A stretch of DNA of 64,000 nt from Bacteroidota bacterium. GTDB lineage: Bacteria; Bacteroidota; Bacteroidia; B-17B0; Aurantibacillaceae. Of the stretch, positions 52,243 to 60,900 are shown piece by piece. The stretch lies in assembly GCA_003153315.1 (NCBI GenBank), contig PLYA01000024.1, positions 1-64,000 on the forward strand. The letters run 5' to 3'. The notes below the pieces were generated by a model that saw only the letters and a program-made list of their open reading frames with translations, did not search any database and was not told where the DNA came from. Within the stretch, counting starts at the first letter, position 1. Every line of letters starts with the position of its first letter. The position numbers and the translations under genes are program-made.

Positions 52243-54242
52243 ATAATAGTCCTTCCTAAAAGCTTATTAACTCTTGATTTTAGTGCGTCTAACTTTTGTA
52301 TGGAAATTAAAATAGTTTGAATTTCTTCGTCGGAAGTAGCGGTGCGAAGTTTTTCTTTTTCATCTCGTAACAATTTCTGTAAACGCTTTTCCTTGTAAAT
52401 AAATAAATCGTGGTTAACCGATTTTTTAAGATTGTCGGTTTCGTGCGCTACAGAAACATTATGTTTTGTTTTCCATTTTTCGCTTAACTGGTCGTTACTG
52501 CTAATAAGGTTGATGGTGATTTGTGCCAGTTGTGGGTTGCGATGTTTTACAAAATAATCGGCATTGGGTATTGACTGGCCTTTTATTTGCAACATAAATT
52601 CGTATAAAAACAATTGGTAAGTAGAATCAATAAAACTAAGTTCGTCTTGCTCTAATTCGTGCAACATAAACTCAGCCACAGAAACTTCGCTGTTAATGTT
52701 TTCGTTGTTTTCGTCAATATGTGTTACGTCAATTAAATGTGTGCCATAGTGAAGCAGCAAACGGACTAAATTCTTTTCCTGTTCGGCAAAGGGATTTAAA
52801 TCGGCATCTAAAAGTTTTTGTAAATCGTCTTTTACTTCCTGATTGGTATTTTCAGAAACGTTTTGTTGTTCAACGGCATGTTGCTCAGGTTGAAAGTTTT
52901 TCTTGGCTATTTTTTTATCACGAGTTGCCTTTACCTGAAACACTAATGTTTGTTCATCTACCTGCAAGATATGGCTACACTCGGTAATATATTCATTACG
53001 CGTAATGGCATCGGGCACAATGGCAATACTTTCTATTATATCTTTTACAAGCGCAGCTTTTTTTACTGGTTCGTGTTTGGCTTCTTCAAAAAGTAAATTA
53101 GTTTTAAATTTAATAAAGTCAAGCGAGTTCTTTTTAATGAAAGCTTTTAAATCATCGCCGCTCACTTTCTTGGAAAAAGAATCGGGGTCGTCCCCATCAG
53201 GGAAAAGAAGAACTTTTACGTTCATACCTTCCTCCAGAATTAAATCAATTCCTCTAAAACTGGCTTTAATACCAGCCACATCGCCATCATATAAAATAGT
53301 AATGTTGCTGGTAAAGCGATGTATCAAACGTATTTGGTCAACTGTTAAAGATGTACCGGATGATGCCACCACGTTTTCGATACCTGCCTGATGCATAGAA
53401 GTAACATCGGTGTAACCCTCTACCAAATAGCAATTATCTTCCTGCGTAATTTGTTTTTTGGCGAAGAACAAACCGTACAAAACTTTACTCTTATCGTAAA
53501 TATCTGTCTGTGGAGAGTTTATGTATTTGGCAAATTTCTTGTCGCTGTTTAATATACGTCCTCCAAAGCCAATAACCTTGCCTGTACCATTATGTATAGG
53601 AAAAATAACACGCCCCGTATATCTGTCAAAAATATCATTAATGGTTATAGGAGTTCCGTCCACATGCTTGTCCGATAAAATAGACAAACCTGTTTTTATC
53701 AAATACTCTGGTTTGTAAGCCGCTGCTATAGCAGCTTTAGAGAAAGCCTTTCTGTCCTCGAAAGAGAAACCAAGCTGGAATTTTTTTATGATTTCATCGG
53801 TAAAACCTCTCTCACGGAAATAACTTAAACCAACTGATTTGCCTTCATCTGTGTTCCATAAATTTTCTGTGAAATATTTTTGGGCATAATTGGTAACAAT
53901 GTAAAGGCTTTCCTTTTCGGTTATCTGCGCCTTCTCTTCGGGAGTAATTTCTTTCTCTACAATTTCAATACTATACTTTGCAGCTAAGTAGCGCAAAGCC
54001 TCTGGGTAACTAAGACTTTCATGCTCCATCACAAAGTTTACGGAGTTGCCTGCTTTACCGCAACCAAAGCATTTATAAATTCCTTTGGAGGGAGATACCG
54101 TAAACGAAGGGCTTTTCTCACCATGAAAAGGACATAAGCCGAGCAGATTAGCACCGCGTTTCTTTAATGTAATAAAATCACCTACTACATCTTCAACGCG
54201 GGCAGTTTCTATAATTTTATCTACGGTGTCTTTTGGTATCAA
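52239..54242 (-). CDS. dnaG: DNA primase DnaG
   Basis: 667 residues. The zinc domain is CPFHGEKSPSFTVSPSKGIYKCFGCGKAG, the catalytic domain has RVIFPIHNGTGKVIGFGGRIL, and the Toprim motifs are VEGYTDV and TILYDGDVAGIKAS. The C-terminal ~250 residues would bind DnaB. The start is TTG at 54242: the N-terminus MIPKDTVDKIIETARVEDVVGDF aligns well with other primases, and a -7 element lies just 7 bases upstream. No alternative ATG is near. Confidence 0.95.
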   Translation of the reverse strand: MIPKDTVDKIIETARVEDVVGDFITLKKRGANLLGLCPFHGEKSPSFTVSPSKGIYKCFGCGKAGNSVNFVMEHESLSYPEALRYLAAKYSIEIVEKEITPEEKAQITEKESLYIVTNYAQKYFTENLWNTDEGKSVGLSYFRERGFTDEIIKKFQLGFSFEDRKAFSKAAIAAAYKPEYLIKTGLSILSDKHVDGTPITINDIFDRYTGRVIFPIHNGTGKVIGFGGRILNSDKKFAKYINSPQTDIYDKSKVLYGLFFAKKQITQEDNCYLVEGYTDVTSMHQAGIENVVASSGTSLTVDQIRLIHRFTSNITILYDGDVAGIKASFRGIDLILEEGMNVKVLLFPDGDDPDSFSKKVSGDDLKAFIKKNSLDFIKFKTNLLFEEAKHEPVKKAALVKDIIESIAIVPDAITRNEYITECSHILQVDEQTLVFQVKATRDKKIAKKNFQPEQHAVEQQNVSENTNQEVKDDLQKLLDADLNPFAEQEKNLVRLLLHYGTHLIDVTHIDENNENINSEVSVAEFMLHELEQDELSFIDSTYQLFLYEFMLQIKGQSIPNADYFVKHRNPQLAQITINLISSNDQLSEKWKTKHNVSVAHETDNLKKSVNHDLFIYKEKRLQKLLRDEKEKLRTATSDEEIQTILISIQKLDALKSRVNKLLGRTII

Positions 54243-54249
54243 GGGGTAT

Positions 54250-54257
54250 CAAAGATA
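54250..54257 (-). promoter_or_regulatory. -7 element of dnaG
   Basis: TATCTTTG on the minus strand lies 7 bases before the TTG start at 54242. It could allow dnaG expression apart from the upstream genes. Confidence 0.5.
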
Positions 54258-54264
54258 AGCCTTT

Positions 54265-55632
54265 CTATTTCTTTACAGAAATTTTTGCTTGAATGTTATA
54301 AAACCTACAAAACAGTTGATTTACATCATTGTTAGGGTCATCACTAAGTGTTACCTGATTGGTTAAATCTGGAGGGAGTTGTGTAAGGGAAACCGTTTTA
54401 GTAGAATCCTGCTGTTGCATATAGCGCAGGGAAGCATCATATCCTGAAGAGAAATTTATCAGAGCGGGAATATGTCTTACATCAAACAGGCCAAGTGTAA
54501 CTATAAAGAGTGTTGCACCAGCATATAAAAGAATGCTGTTTGTTTTCAGTTTATTAATGCCCCTACTTATAAGGACGCTTAAGAAGACAAAAATAGAAAC
54601 ATCAAGCACAAACCAAATTCTACCTATAGAAAGTGTATGATAAGCATATATACTTGCTGCAGAGGAAACACCAATCACACAACAAATGATTAGTAAGAAA
54701 TAGCTTAGTCTGATTTTGAAAGTTTTCGTTACGTTAAATACATTTTGAAACAGCATCCAAAAAATAAATAGAAAAACAACGCCGATTAGTTTATGTGGTT
54801 TGCAAAACAACTTAATGGCCTCCAAAACATTCATATCATGATGCGCGGCAAAACCATCTGCTGATTGATGTACTTCATTATAATGTAGTCTCACCCCGGG
54901 GTTGGATATACAGATAATTAAAAATAAGGCAAGAGAACCTGCAAAAAATATAGCCTTTCTGATTTGCTTTTTATTTTCCTGATAGAATTGCTTGTCTTTT
55001 CTTTTATTGTAAAACAGAATTAAAAGCATAGCCACTATACTTGCTATCACTGATGCAGCAATATGCTCAGCTCCTCCTGCAACAATGGCAGCCGCTATTC
55101 CTAATAATACATAGTCTGTTGTTTTTGTTTGTTTTATAATTAGCCAGGCACTTAAAAAAACAAATACCACAGGAACCAAATGGATGATAGATGCAGACAC
55201 CCAGCCAAAAATCTCAATGCGCTCGGTAGTTAAAAAGTAGAGGCAGATGATTAAGATATTTGAAAAACTTATCAGAAGAAACTTTTCACGAAGGGATAAA
55301 CCTTTTAACGAAAATAACTCCTGCAAAAGTTTATAAACAGAGAAAACAAAAAGTGCATACAGCCCAATATAAAAAGCCAAAATACTAAGTGGATAATCAG
55401 TCGGGTTGTTTGAATAGCCTATGGTAAAGAAAGAACCTATTGTATAAGTTGGCCTGAACGAATAGAAATTGTATCTGTCTAAAAAAGCTTTCAGAAAAGA
55501 ACCATTCCTGAATTCCAGACTGATTATCATGTCATCAGGCTCGCAACGAACAGAAGAAAACAACACCAAAAAGAATGCCGCGCTTAGTATAGAAAGAAGA
55601 ATAACAGCCGACGATAGTATTTTCTTATTCAA
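54265..55632 (-). CDS. Polytopic membrane protein, GT-C-like
   Basis: 455 residues with about eleven hydrophobic helices. After the first helix is SVRCEPDDMIISLEFRNGSFLKAFLDRYNFYSFRPTY; the paired Asp in the first loop is reminiscent of GT-C membrane transferases. A charged cytoplasmic loop NKRKDKQFYQENKKQIRK is in the middle. The C-terminal ~60 residues are soluble. No family is recognised firmly. It follows pth by 1 base, so is co-transcribed with it. Confidence 0.72.
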   Translation of the reverse strand: MNKKILSSAVILLSILSAAFFLVLFSSVRCEPDDMIISLEFRNGSFLKAFLDRYNFYSFRPTYTIGSFFTIGYSNNPTDYPLSILAFYIGLYALFVFSVYKLLQELFSLKGLSLREKFLLISFSNILIICLYFLTTERIEIFGWVSASIIHLVPVVFVFLSAWLIIKQTKTTDYVLLGIAAAIVAGGAEHIAASVIASIVAMLLILFYNKRKDKQFYQENKKQIRKAIFFAGSLALFLIICISNPGVRLHYNEVHQSADGFAAHHDMNVLEAIKLFCKPHKLIGVVFLFIFWMLFQNVFNVTKTFKIRLSYFLLIICCVIGVSSAASIYAYHTLSIGRIWFVLDVSIFVFLSVLISRGINKLKTNSILLYAGATLFIVTLGLFDVRHIPALINFSSGYDASLRYMQQQDSTKTVSLTQLPPDLTNQVTLSDDPNNDVNQLFCRFYNIQAKISVKK

Positions 55633-55633
55633 C

Positions 55634-56200
55634 CTATTTGCTGTTAAAGGTATTCATCGTCATGGGCAAACCTGCAAACACAAAAGACTTCACCGCATCC
55701 GTAGAAACTTTAATCCGTTCATGCAGCGTTTTGCGCTCTTCTTCATTCCATTTACCAAGCACATAATCTACCTGCTTGCCTTTGCTAAATACATTGGCAA
55801 TACCAAATCGCAGGCGCGCATAGTTTTGTGTGTTTAACGTTGCCTGTATGTCTTTCAACCCGTTATGCCCGCCATCACTGCCTTTGGGGTGTATGCGTAT
55901 TTGTCCGAAAGGAAAAGCCAACTCATCCACCAGCACCAGCAAATTCTCTACCGGTATTTTCTCTGCCTGCAACCAGTAGTTAATAGCCTTCCCGCTTAGG
56001 TTCATAAACGTGGTGGGTTTTATTAAAATGATTTGCCTACCCTTGTGTTTAAACTCAGCTACGCCGGCAAGCCTGTCATTACGAAACAAAGTACCCGCCT
56101 CATTAGCCAGTTCATCGGCTATTTTAAAACCAATGTTGTGGCGCGTCTCCGCATACTCATCGCCAATATTGCCTAAGCCTGCAATTAAAAACTTGCTCAT
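55634..56200 (-). CDS. pth: Peptidyl-tRNA hydrolase
   Basis: 188 residues. FLIAGLGNIGDEYAETRHNIGF carries the catalytic His; IKPTTFMNLSGKA has the conserved Asn; LVLVDELAFPFGQIRIHPKGSDGGHNGLKDI has the catalytic Asp and second Asn. DELAFPFG replaces the usual DDLDLPxG, a modest family variation. It frees tRNA from stalled peptidyl-tRNA. It is divergent from the pyruvate dehydrogenase gene and followed 1 base later by a membrane protein. Confidence 0.94.
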   Translation of the reverse strand: MSKFLIAGLGNIGDEYAETRHNIGFKIADELANEAGTLFRNDRLAGVAEFKHKGRQIILIKPTTFMNLSGKAINYWLQAEKIPVENLLVLVDELAFPFGQIRIHPKGSDGGHNGLKDIQATLNTQNYARLRFGIANVFSKGKQVDYVLGKWNEEERKTLHERIKVSTDAVKSFVFAGLPMTMNTFNSK

Positions 56201-56251
56201 GCTACGAATTTACAATAAAATAAAAAATTACGCTTTTACGGGTAAAACAAT

Positions 56252-56259
56252 TATTTTTG
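56252..56259 (+). promoter_or_regulatory. -7 element of pdhB
   Basis: TATTTTTG matches TAnnTTTG, 22 bases before the ATG at 56282. No clear -33 element. Confidence 0.5.
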
Positions 56260-56281
56260 CTTTCTTACTAAACCAGTACAA

Positions 56282-57265
56282 ATGAAAACAGTTGAATTTC
56301 GTGAAGCCCTGCGTGAAGCTATGAGCGAAGAAATGCGCCGTGACGATAAGATATTTTTAATGGGCGAAGAAGTAGCCGAATATAACGGTGCCTACAAAGT
56401 AAGTAAAGGTATGCTTGCTGAATTTGGCGCTAAGCGTGTAATTGATACCCCTATTGCCGAGCTTGGTTTTGCGGGCATTGCCATTGGTGCTGCTATGAAC
56501 GGCTTGCGCCCTATTGTAGAGTTTATGACTTTCAACTTCTCGCTGGTGGCTATAGATCAGATAATAAATTCTGCTGCTAAAATGTATAGCATGAGTGGCG
56601 GACAATACAGTGTGCCTATTGTATTTCGTGGGCCAACTGCTTCTGCCGGACAACTGGGTGCGCAGCACTCGCAGGCGTTCGAGAACTGGTTTGCAAACTG
56701 TCCGGGTTTAAAGGTAGTTGTGCCCTCCAATCCCTATGATGCAAAGGGCTTAATGAAATCTGCTATCCGCGACAACGACCCCGTTATTTTTATGGAAAGC
56801 GAGCAGATGTATGGCGATAAAGGAGAGATACCCGAAGGAGAATACATCATCCCCATTGGGGTTGCCGATATAAAAAGAGCGGGTACAGATGTTACTATTG
56901 TTACTTTTGGGAAAATTACCAAAGTAGCTTTAAAAGCTGCTGAAGAACTGCAGAAAGAAGGCATCAGTGCAGAGGTGGTTGATTTGCGCACCGTGCGCCC
57001 TATAGATTATGATACGGTGGTTGCTTCGGTTAAAAAAACAAACCGTTTGGTAATTGTAGAAGAAGCCTGGCCGTTAGCAAGCATCTCTTCGGAGATTACT
57101 TATATGGTGCAAAAAAATGCGTTCGATTATTTAGATGCCCCCATACGCCGCATTACCACTGCTGATGTGCCCCTGCCCTATGCCCCAACCCTAATAGAAG
57201 AATCTTTACCCAACGTTGCCCGCACCGTAAAGGCGGTAAAAGAGGTAATGTACCTGGTTTCTTAA
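56282..57265 (+). CDS. pdhB: Pyruvate dehydrogenase E1 component, beta subunit
   Basis: 327 residues. VEFREALREAMSEEMRRDDKIFLMGEEVAEYNGAYKVSKGML, ERVID-like KRVIDTPIAELGFAGIAIGAAMNGLRPIVEFM and GGQYSVPIVFRGPTASAGQLGAQHSQAFENWF are signature stretches, and the C-terminal transketolase-like domain begins near DVTIVTFGKIT. With the alpha subunit it decarboxylates pyruvate using thiamine diphosphate. The alpha gene is not in this window, so the subunits are encoded apart. The related branched-chain enzyme is less likely given the close match to PDH beta. Confidence 0.93.
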   Translation: MKTVEFREALREAMSEEMRRDDKIFLMGEEVAEYNGAYKVSKGMLAEFGAKRVIDTPIAELGFAGIAIGAAMNGLRPIVEFMTFNFSLVAIDQIINSAAKMYSMSGGQYSVPIVFRGPTASAGQLGAQHSQAFENWFANCPGLKVVVPSNPYDAKGLMKSAIRDNDPVIFMESEQMYGDKGEIPEGEYIIPIGVADIKRAGTDVTIVTFGKITKVALKAAEELQKEGISAEVVDLRTVRPIDYDTVVASVKKTNRLVIVEEAWPLASISSEITYMVQKNAFDYLDAPIRRITTADVPLPYAPTLIEESLPNVARTVKAVKEVMYLVS

Positions 57266-57266
57266 T

Positions 57267-57318
57267 GTCATACTGAGCTTGTCGAAGTATGGGCGTTCCG
57301 GCGGTATACCGCCGTCGG
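57267..57318. repeat. Partial dispersed repeat after pdhB
   Basis: TCATACTGAGCTTGTCGAAG is followed by GGGCGTTCCGGCGGTATACCGCCGTCGG, whose palindrome matches the copy at 41854. The right end (CAATCCCTAACGC) is missing: at 57319 the sequence switches to a copy of the region near 23561. Confidence 0.7.
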
Positions 57319-57378
57319 TTGCATAGTTTGATACACTGTTTCAAACATGCTTTTGTGGTTTAATTGATCTTGATCCAT
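57319..57378 (-). pseudogene. 5' remnant of a gene related to the one at 22667-23620
   Basis: The minus strand encodes MDQDQLNHKSMFETVYQTMQ, nearly the same as the first residues of the protein starting at 23620 (MNQLQLNHKSMFETVYQTMQ). Then homology stops at the repeat. The related DNA continues upstream through about 57456, matching 23561-23698, and then reaches array 5. So a start region and its array were copied, and the rest of the gene was lost. Confidence 0.85.
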
Positions 57379-57465
57379 GACTTCTATTTTTTATTACTTA
57401 GGGTACTACAAATCCCATGCCAAACCCAATTAAAATATGTTAAAACAGATTTTATCACTATCAAG

Positions 57466-57822
57466 AAGTTAATTATTTATGCAGATAAATCAATGCTTCC
57501 CAAGGATATCCCGAAAATTTATGCAGAGATATTAATTCTTCACGCGGAGAAGCTAATTCTTACCACAGAGATATCAATTCTCTATAAGGAGAAGCTGATT
57601 CTTTATACAGAGAAGCTAATTCTTTACGCGGAGATGCTAATTCTTACCATGGAGATATCAATTCTCTATACGGAGAAGTTAATTCTCTATACCGAGATGC
57701 TAATTCTTCAGGCGGAGATATTAATTCTTCCCATGGAGATATCAATCCTTCATCAGGAGAAGCTAATCCTTTGCGCGGAGACGTTAATCCTTTATCAGGA
57801 GAGGCTTATATTTAATATAGAA
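57466..57822. repeat. 21-base tandem array 5 (17 units)
   Basis: Seventeen units start at 57466, 57487 and so on to 57802, all 21 bases. The core is AAGCTAATTCTT or ATATCAATTCT, ending GGAG. Units match those of array 2 at 17 of 21 positions in the best pair (57637 against 23753). In the frame open from 57364 to 57840 the codons give [KIM]-[LS]-[IL]-L-x-x-E, with Leu as CTA, TTA and CTG, and Ile as ATT and ATC. It lies 105 bases before the gene at 57927. Confidence 0.92.
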
Positions 57823-57907
57823 ACAGATAAAGTACAATGAACTAAACCTGCCGCAATGCCCCAACCAAAATTCATTTTCTTAAATAAGCCCAAAGCAGAA
57901 AATTAAT

Positions 57908-57915
57908 TACCTTTA
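57908..57915 (+). promoter_or_regulatory. Possible -7 element of the propeller/SpoIIE gene
   Basis: TACCTTTA matches seven of eight bases of TAnnTTTG, 11 bases before the ATG at 57927 and 85 bases past array 5. Confidence 0.35.
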
Positions 57916-57926
57916 CTTCGTTGCTC

Positions 57927-60900
57927 ATGCAAATAAATAGGTTATATACTCTCTTTAAAGCACTTTTAGTTCTTAGTTCTGTATTTTTAGTTGCTGCCTG
58001 CGACAACCATTCTCAAACACCAACCACAAACGTAACCGAAACAAAATCGTATTTAGATACCTTGGTTACGGGCAAACCTTTTCCTATTAAAGGCACAGAG
58101 GTAGCCGCAGGTAAACCCATTATAGTAAATGCCGGTAAACCCGAGGTTACCAATGGCTTTAATAACACCCACGATTTAGGTAAGTTTAAAACCATACGCA
58201 ATATAGAAGGTAAACCCCTTTCAGGCATTACACCTAAAATAGTAAGGGCATCTCCTAAAACGGTGCCTTGCGTAAATGCTAAAACTATTGTGGCGCAATC
58301 TCCGCGCATGAGGGAGCAAAACCCATTAGGGCTAAAGTTTTTTGATATTGAACAGGGGCTCAGTTCATCCTACATTCGTTGTATGTTGCAAGACCACAAC
58401 GGCAATATATGGTTTGGTACAGGTGGTGGCGGTGCCTGCAAATATGATGGAAGCGATTTTACGCATTACACCGAAAAGCAAGGCCTACCCAATAATTTTG
58501 TAGTAAGCATGACGGAAGACCACAACGGCAACATTTGGTTTGGTACCGATGGAGGTGGGGTTTGCAAGTATGATGGCATAGGATTTACTATTATAACTGA
58601 AAAAGAAGGGCTGATAAATAATGCGGTGTGGAGTATGCTGGAAGACAAAAAGGGCAACATGTGGTTTGGTACAGCGGGCGGCGGCGTTTGTAAATACGAT
58701 GGCGATAATTTTACCTACTACAATAAAGACAACGGACTAAACACCAATTACATTTTTAGCATGGCGCAAGACCAACAGGGTAATATCTGGTTTGGCTCGT
58801 ATGGCGATGGTGTTTTAAAATACGACGGAAGTCAATTTACATCATATACAGAAGATGATGGCCTTGCAGGAAACACTGTTCAAACTATTACAGTAGATAA
58901 TAACGGAAGTATTTGGTTTGGTACAGATATGAATGGAGTGAGCAATTTGAAAGGAAATACGTTTGTAAACTATAATGAAGAATCTGGACTTATTAGCAAT
59001 GAGATAAATTCTATGCTTCAGGATAAAAGCGGGAACATTTGGTTTGGCTGTAATAGTCAGGGTGCATGTAAGTTCAATGGAGTTAAGTTTACCTGTTTTA
59101 CCGAGTTTGAAGGAATGAGTGGTAGTTCTATTCTTAGTTTGTTAGAAGATTATTGTGGCAACATATGGTTTGGTACATCGGGAAAAGGCGTTACCAAATA
59201 TGATAAAAGTTGCTTTATACATTTCACCAAAAAAGAAGGGCTTAGTAATAATGCCGTTAATAAAACATTTGAAGACCACAATCATAATCTTTGGTTTGGC
59301 ACAAGCAGCGGGGTTTGTAAATATGATGGAGATTATTTTTATGATTACACAACCAAACAAGGCTTAGTTAATGATAAGGTATTAAGCATCATAGAAGATC
59401 ACAATCATAATCTTTGGTTTGGCACACCGGGTGGCGTATGTAAGTTTGATGGAGAAAAATTTTATCAATATACCGATGAGCAGGGGCTGAGTGCCAATAA
59501 AGTTTACAGTATTATAGAAGACCGCAATAAAAACATGTGGTTTGGCACGCAAGGCGGTGGTATCTGCAAGTTTGATGGGAAAACATTTACACGCTTTGCG
59601 CAGGCAGAGGGGTTATCTAACGATAATGTTAACTCTATTATAGAAGATAAAGAAGGTAACATTTGGATTGCAACTGATGGCGGTGGTGTGTGTAAGTATG
59701 ATGGTAAAAACCTTACCATTCTTACCAAGAAAGAAGGACTTGCCAGTAATGTAATATATGGTACTTTGCAGGATAGTAAAGGAAGCTATTGGTTTGGTAC
59801 AGATGAAGGGGGAGTATGTCGCTATAACAGAAATGTCATGAATTGCTACACAGAAGAAAGCAAACTTAGCGATGATAAAGTGTGGAGCATGTTACAAGAT
59901 ACGCACGGCAATATTTGGTTGGGTACCGAAGGCGGTTTAACTAAAATAGATAACGCATCTTTAGATAAAGATGAAATAACTACCAACATTTATAAATTTA
60001 ATGATGGCTTTTTAGGGAACGATGTGCTTCAGAATTCCGGCTACCAAGATAGCAAAGGCTTTATCTGGTGGGGCACAGGCAAAATGCTTACACGCTATGA
60101 TCCTGCATTGGATGTTACTGATAAGATGGTGCCCATTATGCATCTTAAAAATATTAAACTGCAGTTTCAAGCTGTAGATTGGAATACTATCTCAACAGAT
60201 GAAAAATATAAAGGCATAAAAATTAAAGATGTAAGTAAGTGGTATGGCATCCCCGAAGGGCTTTCCTTATCGCATAACCATAACCACATTACCTTTAGTT
60301 ATGTTGGTATTAACTATAAGAGTCAAGATAAAATTTTATACCAATATAAGTTAGATGGTTTAGAGAATAAATGGTCTCCGTCAACCAATAAAACAGATGC
60401 GGTGTATAGCAACTTGGCTCCTGGTAATTATATTTTTAGGGTAAGAGCCGTAAATAAAGATGGTTATTGGAGCGATGCAATTTCATTTAGTTTTGTTATT
60501 CGTCCGCCTTGGTGGCAAACTTGGTGGTTTAGGGTATTTGCCCTTTTATTTATTGTATTAAGTATAGTTGGCTATTTTAGATACAGAACAAACGCTTTAC
60601 GCAAAAAACAAAAGGAATTGGAAGATATTGTTACCGAACGTACAGCCGAAGTAGTCAGTCAGAAAGAAATTATAGAAGAAAAAAGTAAAGAAGTATTGGA
60701 TAGTATTAACTATGCCCAACGCATACAACGCAGTATTCTTCCTCCACCCGAAGAAATGAAAAAGGCGTTGCCTAATCATTTTGTTTTGTACAAACCCAAA
60801 GCTGTTATCAGTGGAGATTTTTACTGGATGGCACAGGTGCGCACCGCAGATAATGCAAACATGGTAGTGCTTGCCGCAATAGATTGTACAGGGCATGGGG

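Noticed and set aside
57364-57840. 158-codon ORF over array 5 called as a normal gene
   Set aside because: Its first 35 codons lie in DNA homologous to the leader of another gene, and no promoter or start signal supports it. It is discussed as a possible heptad peptide instead.
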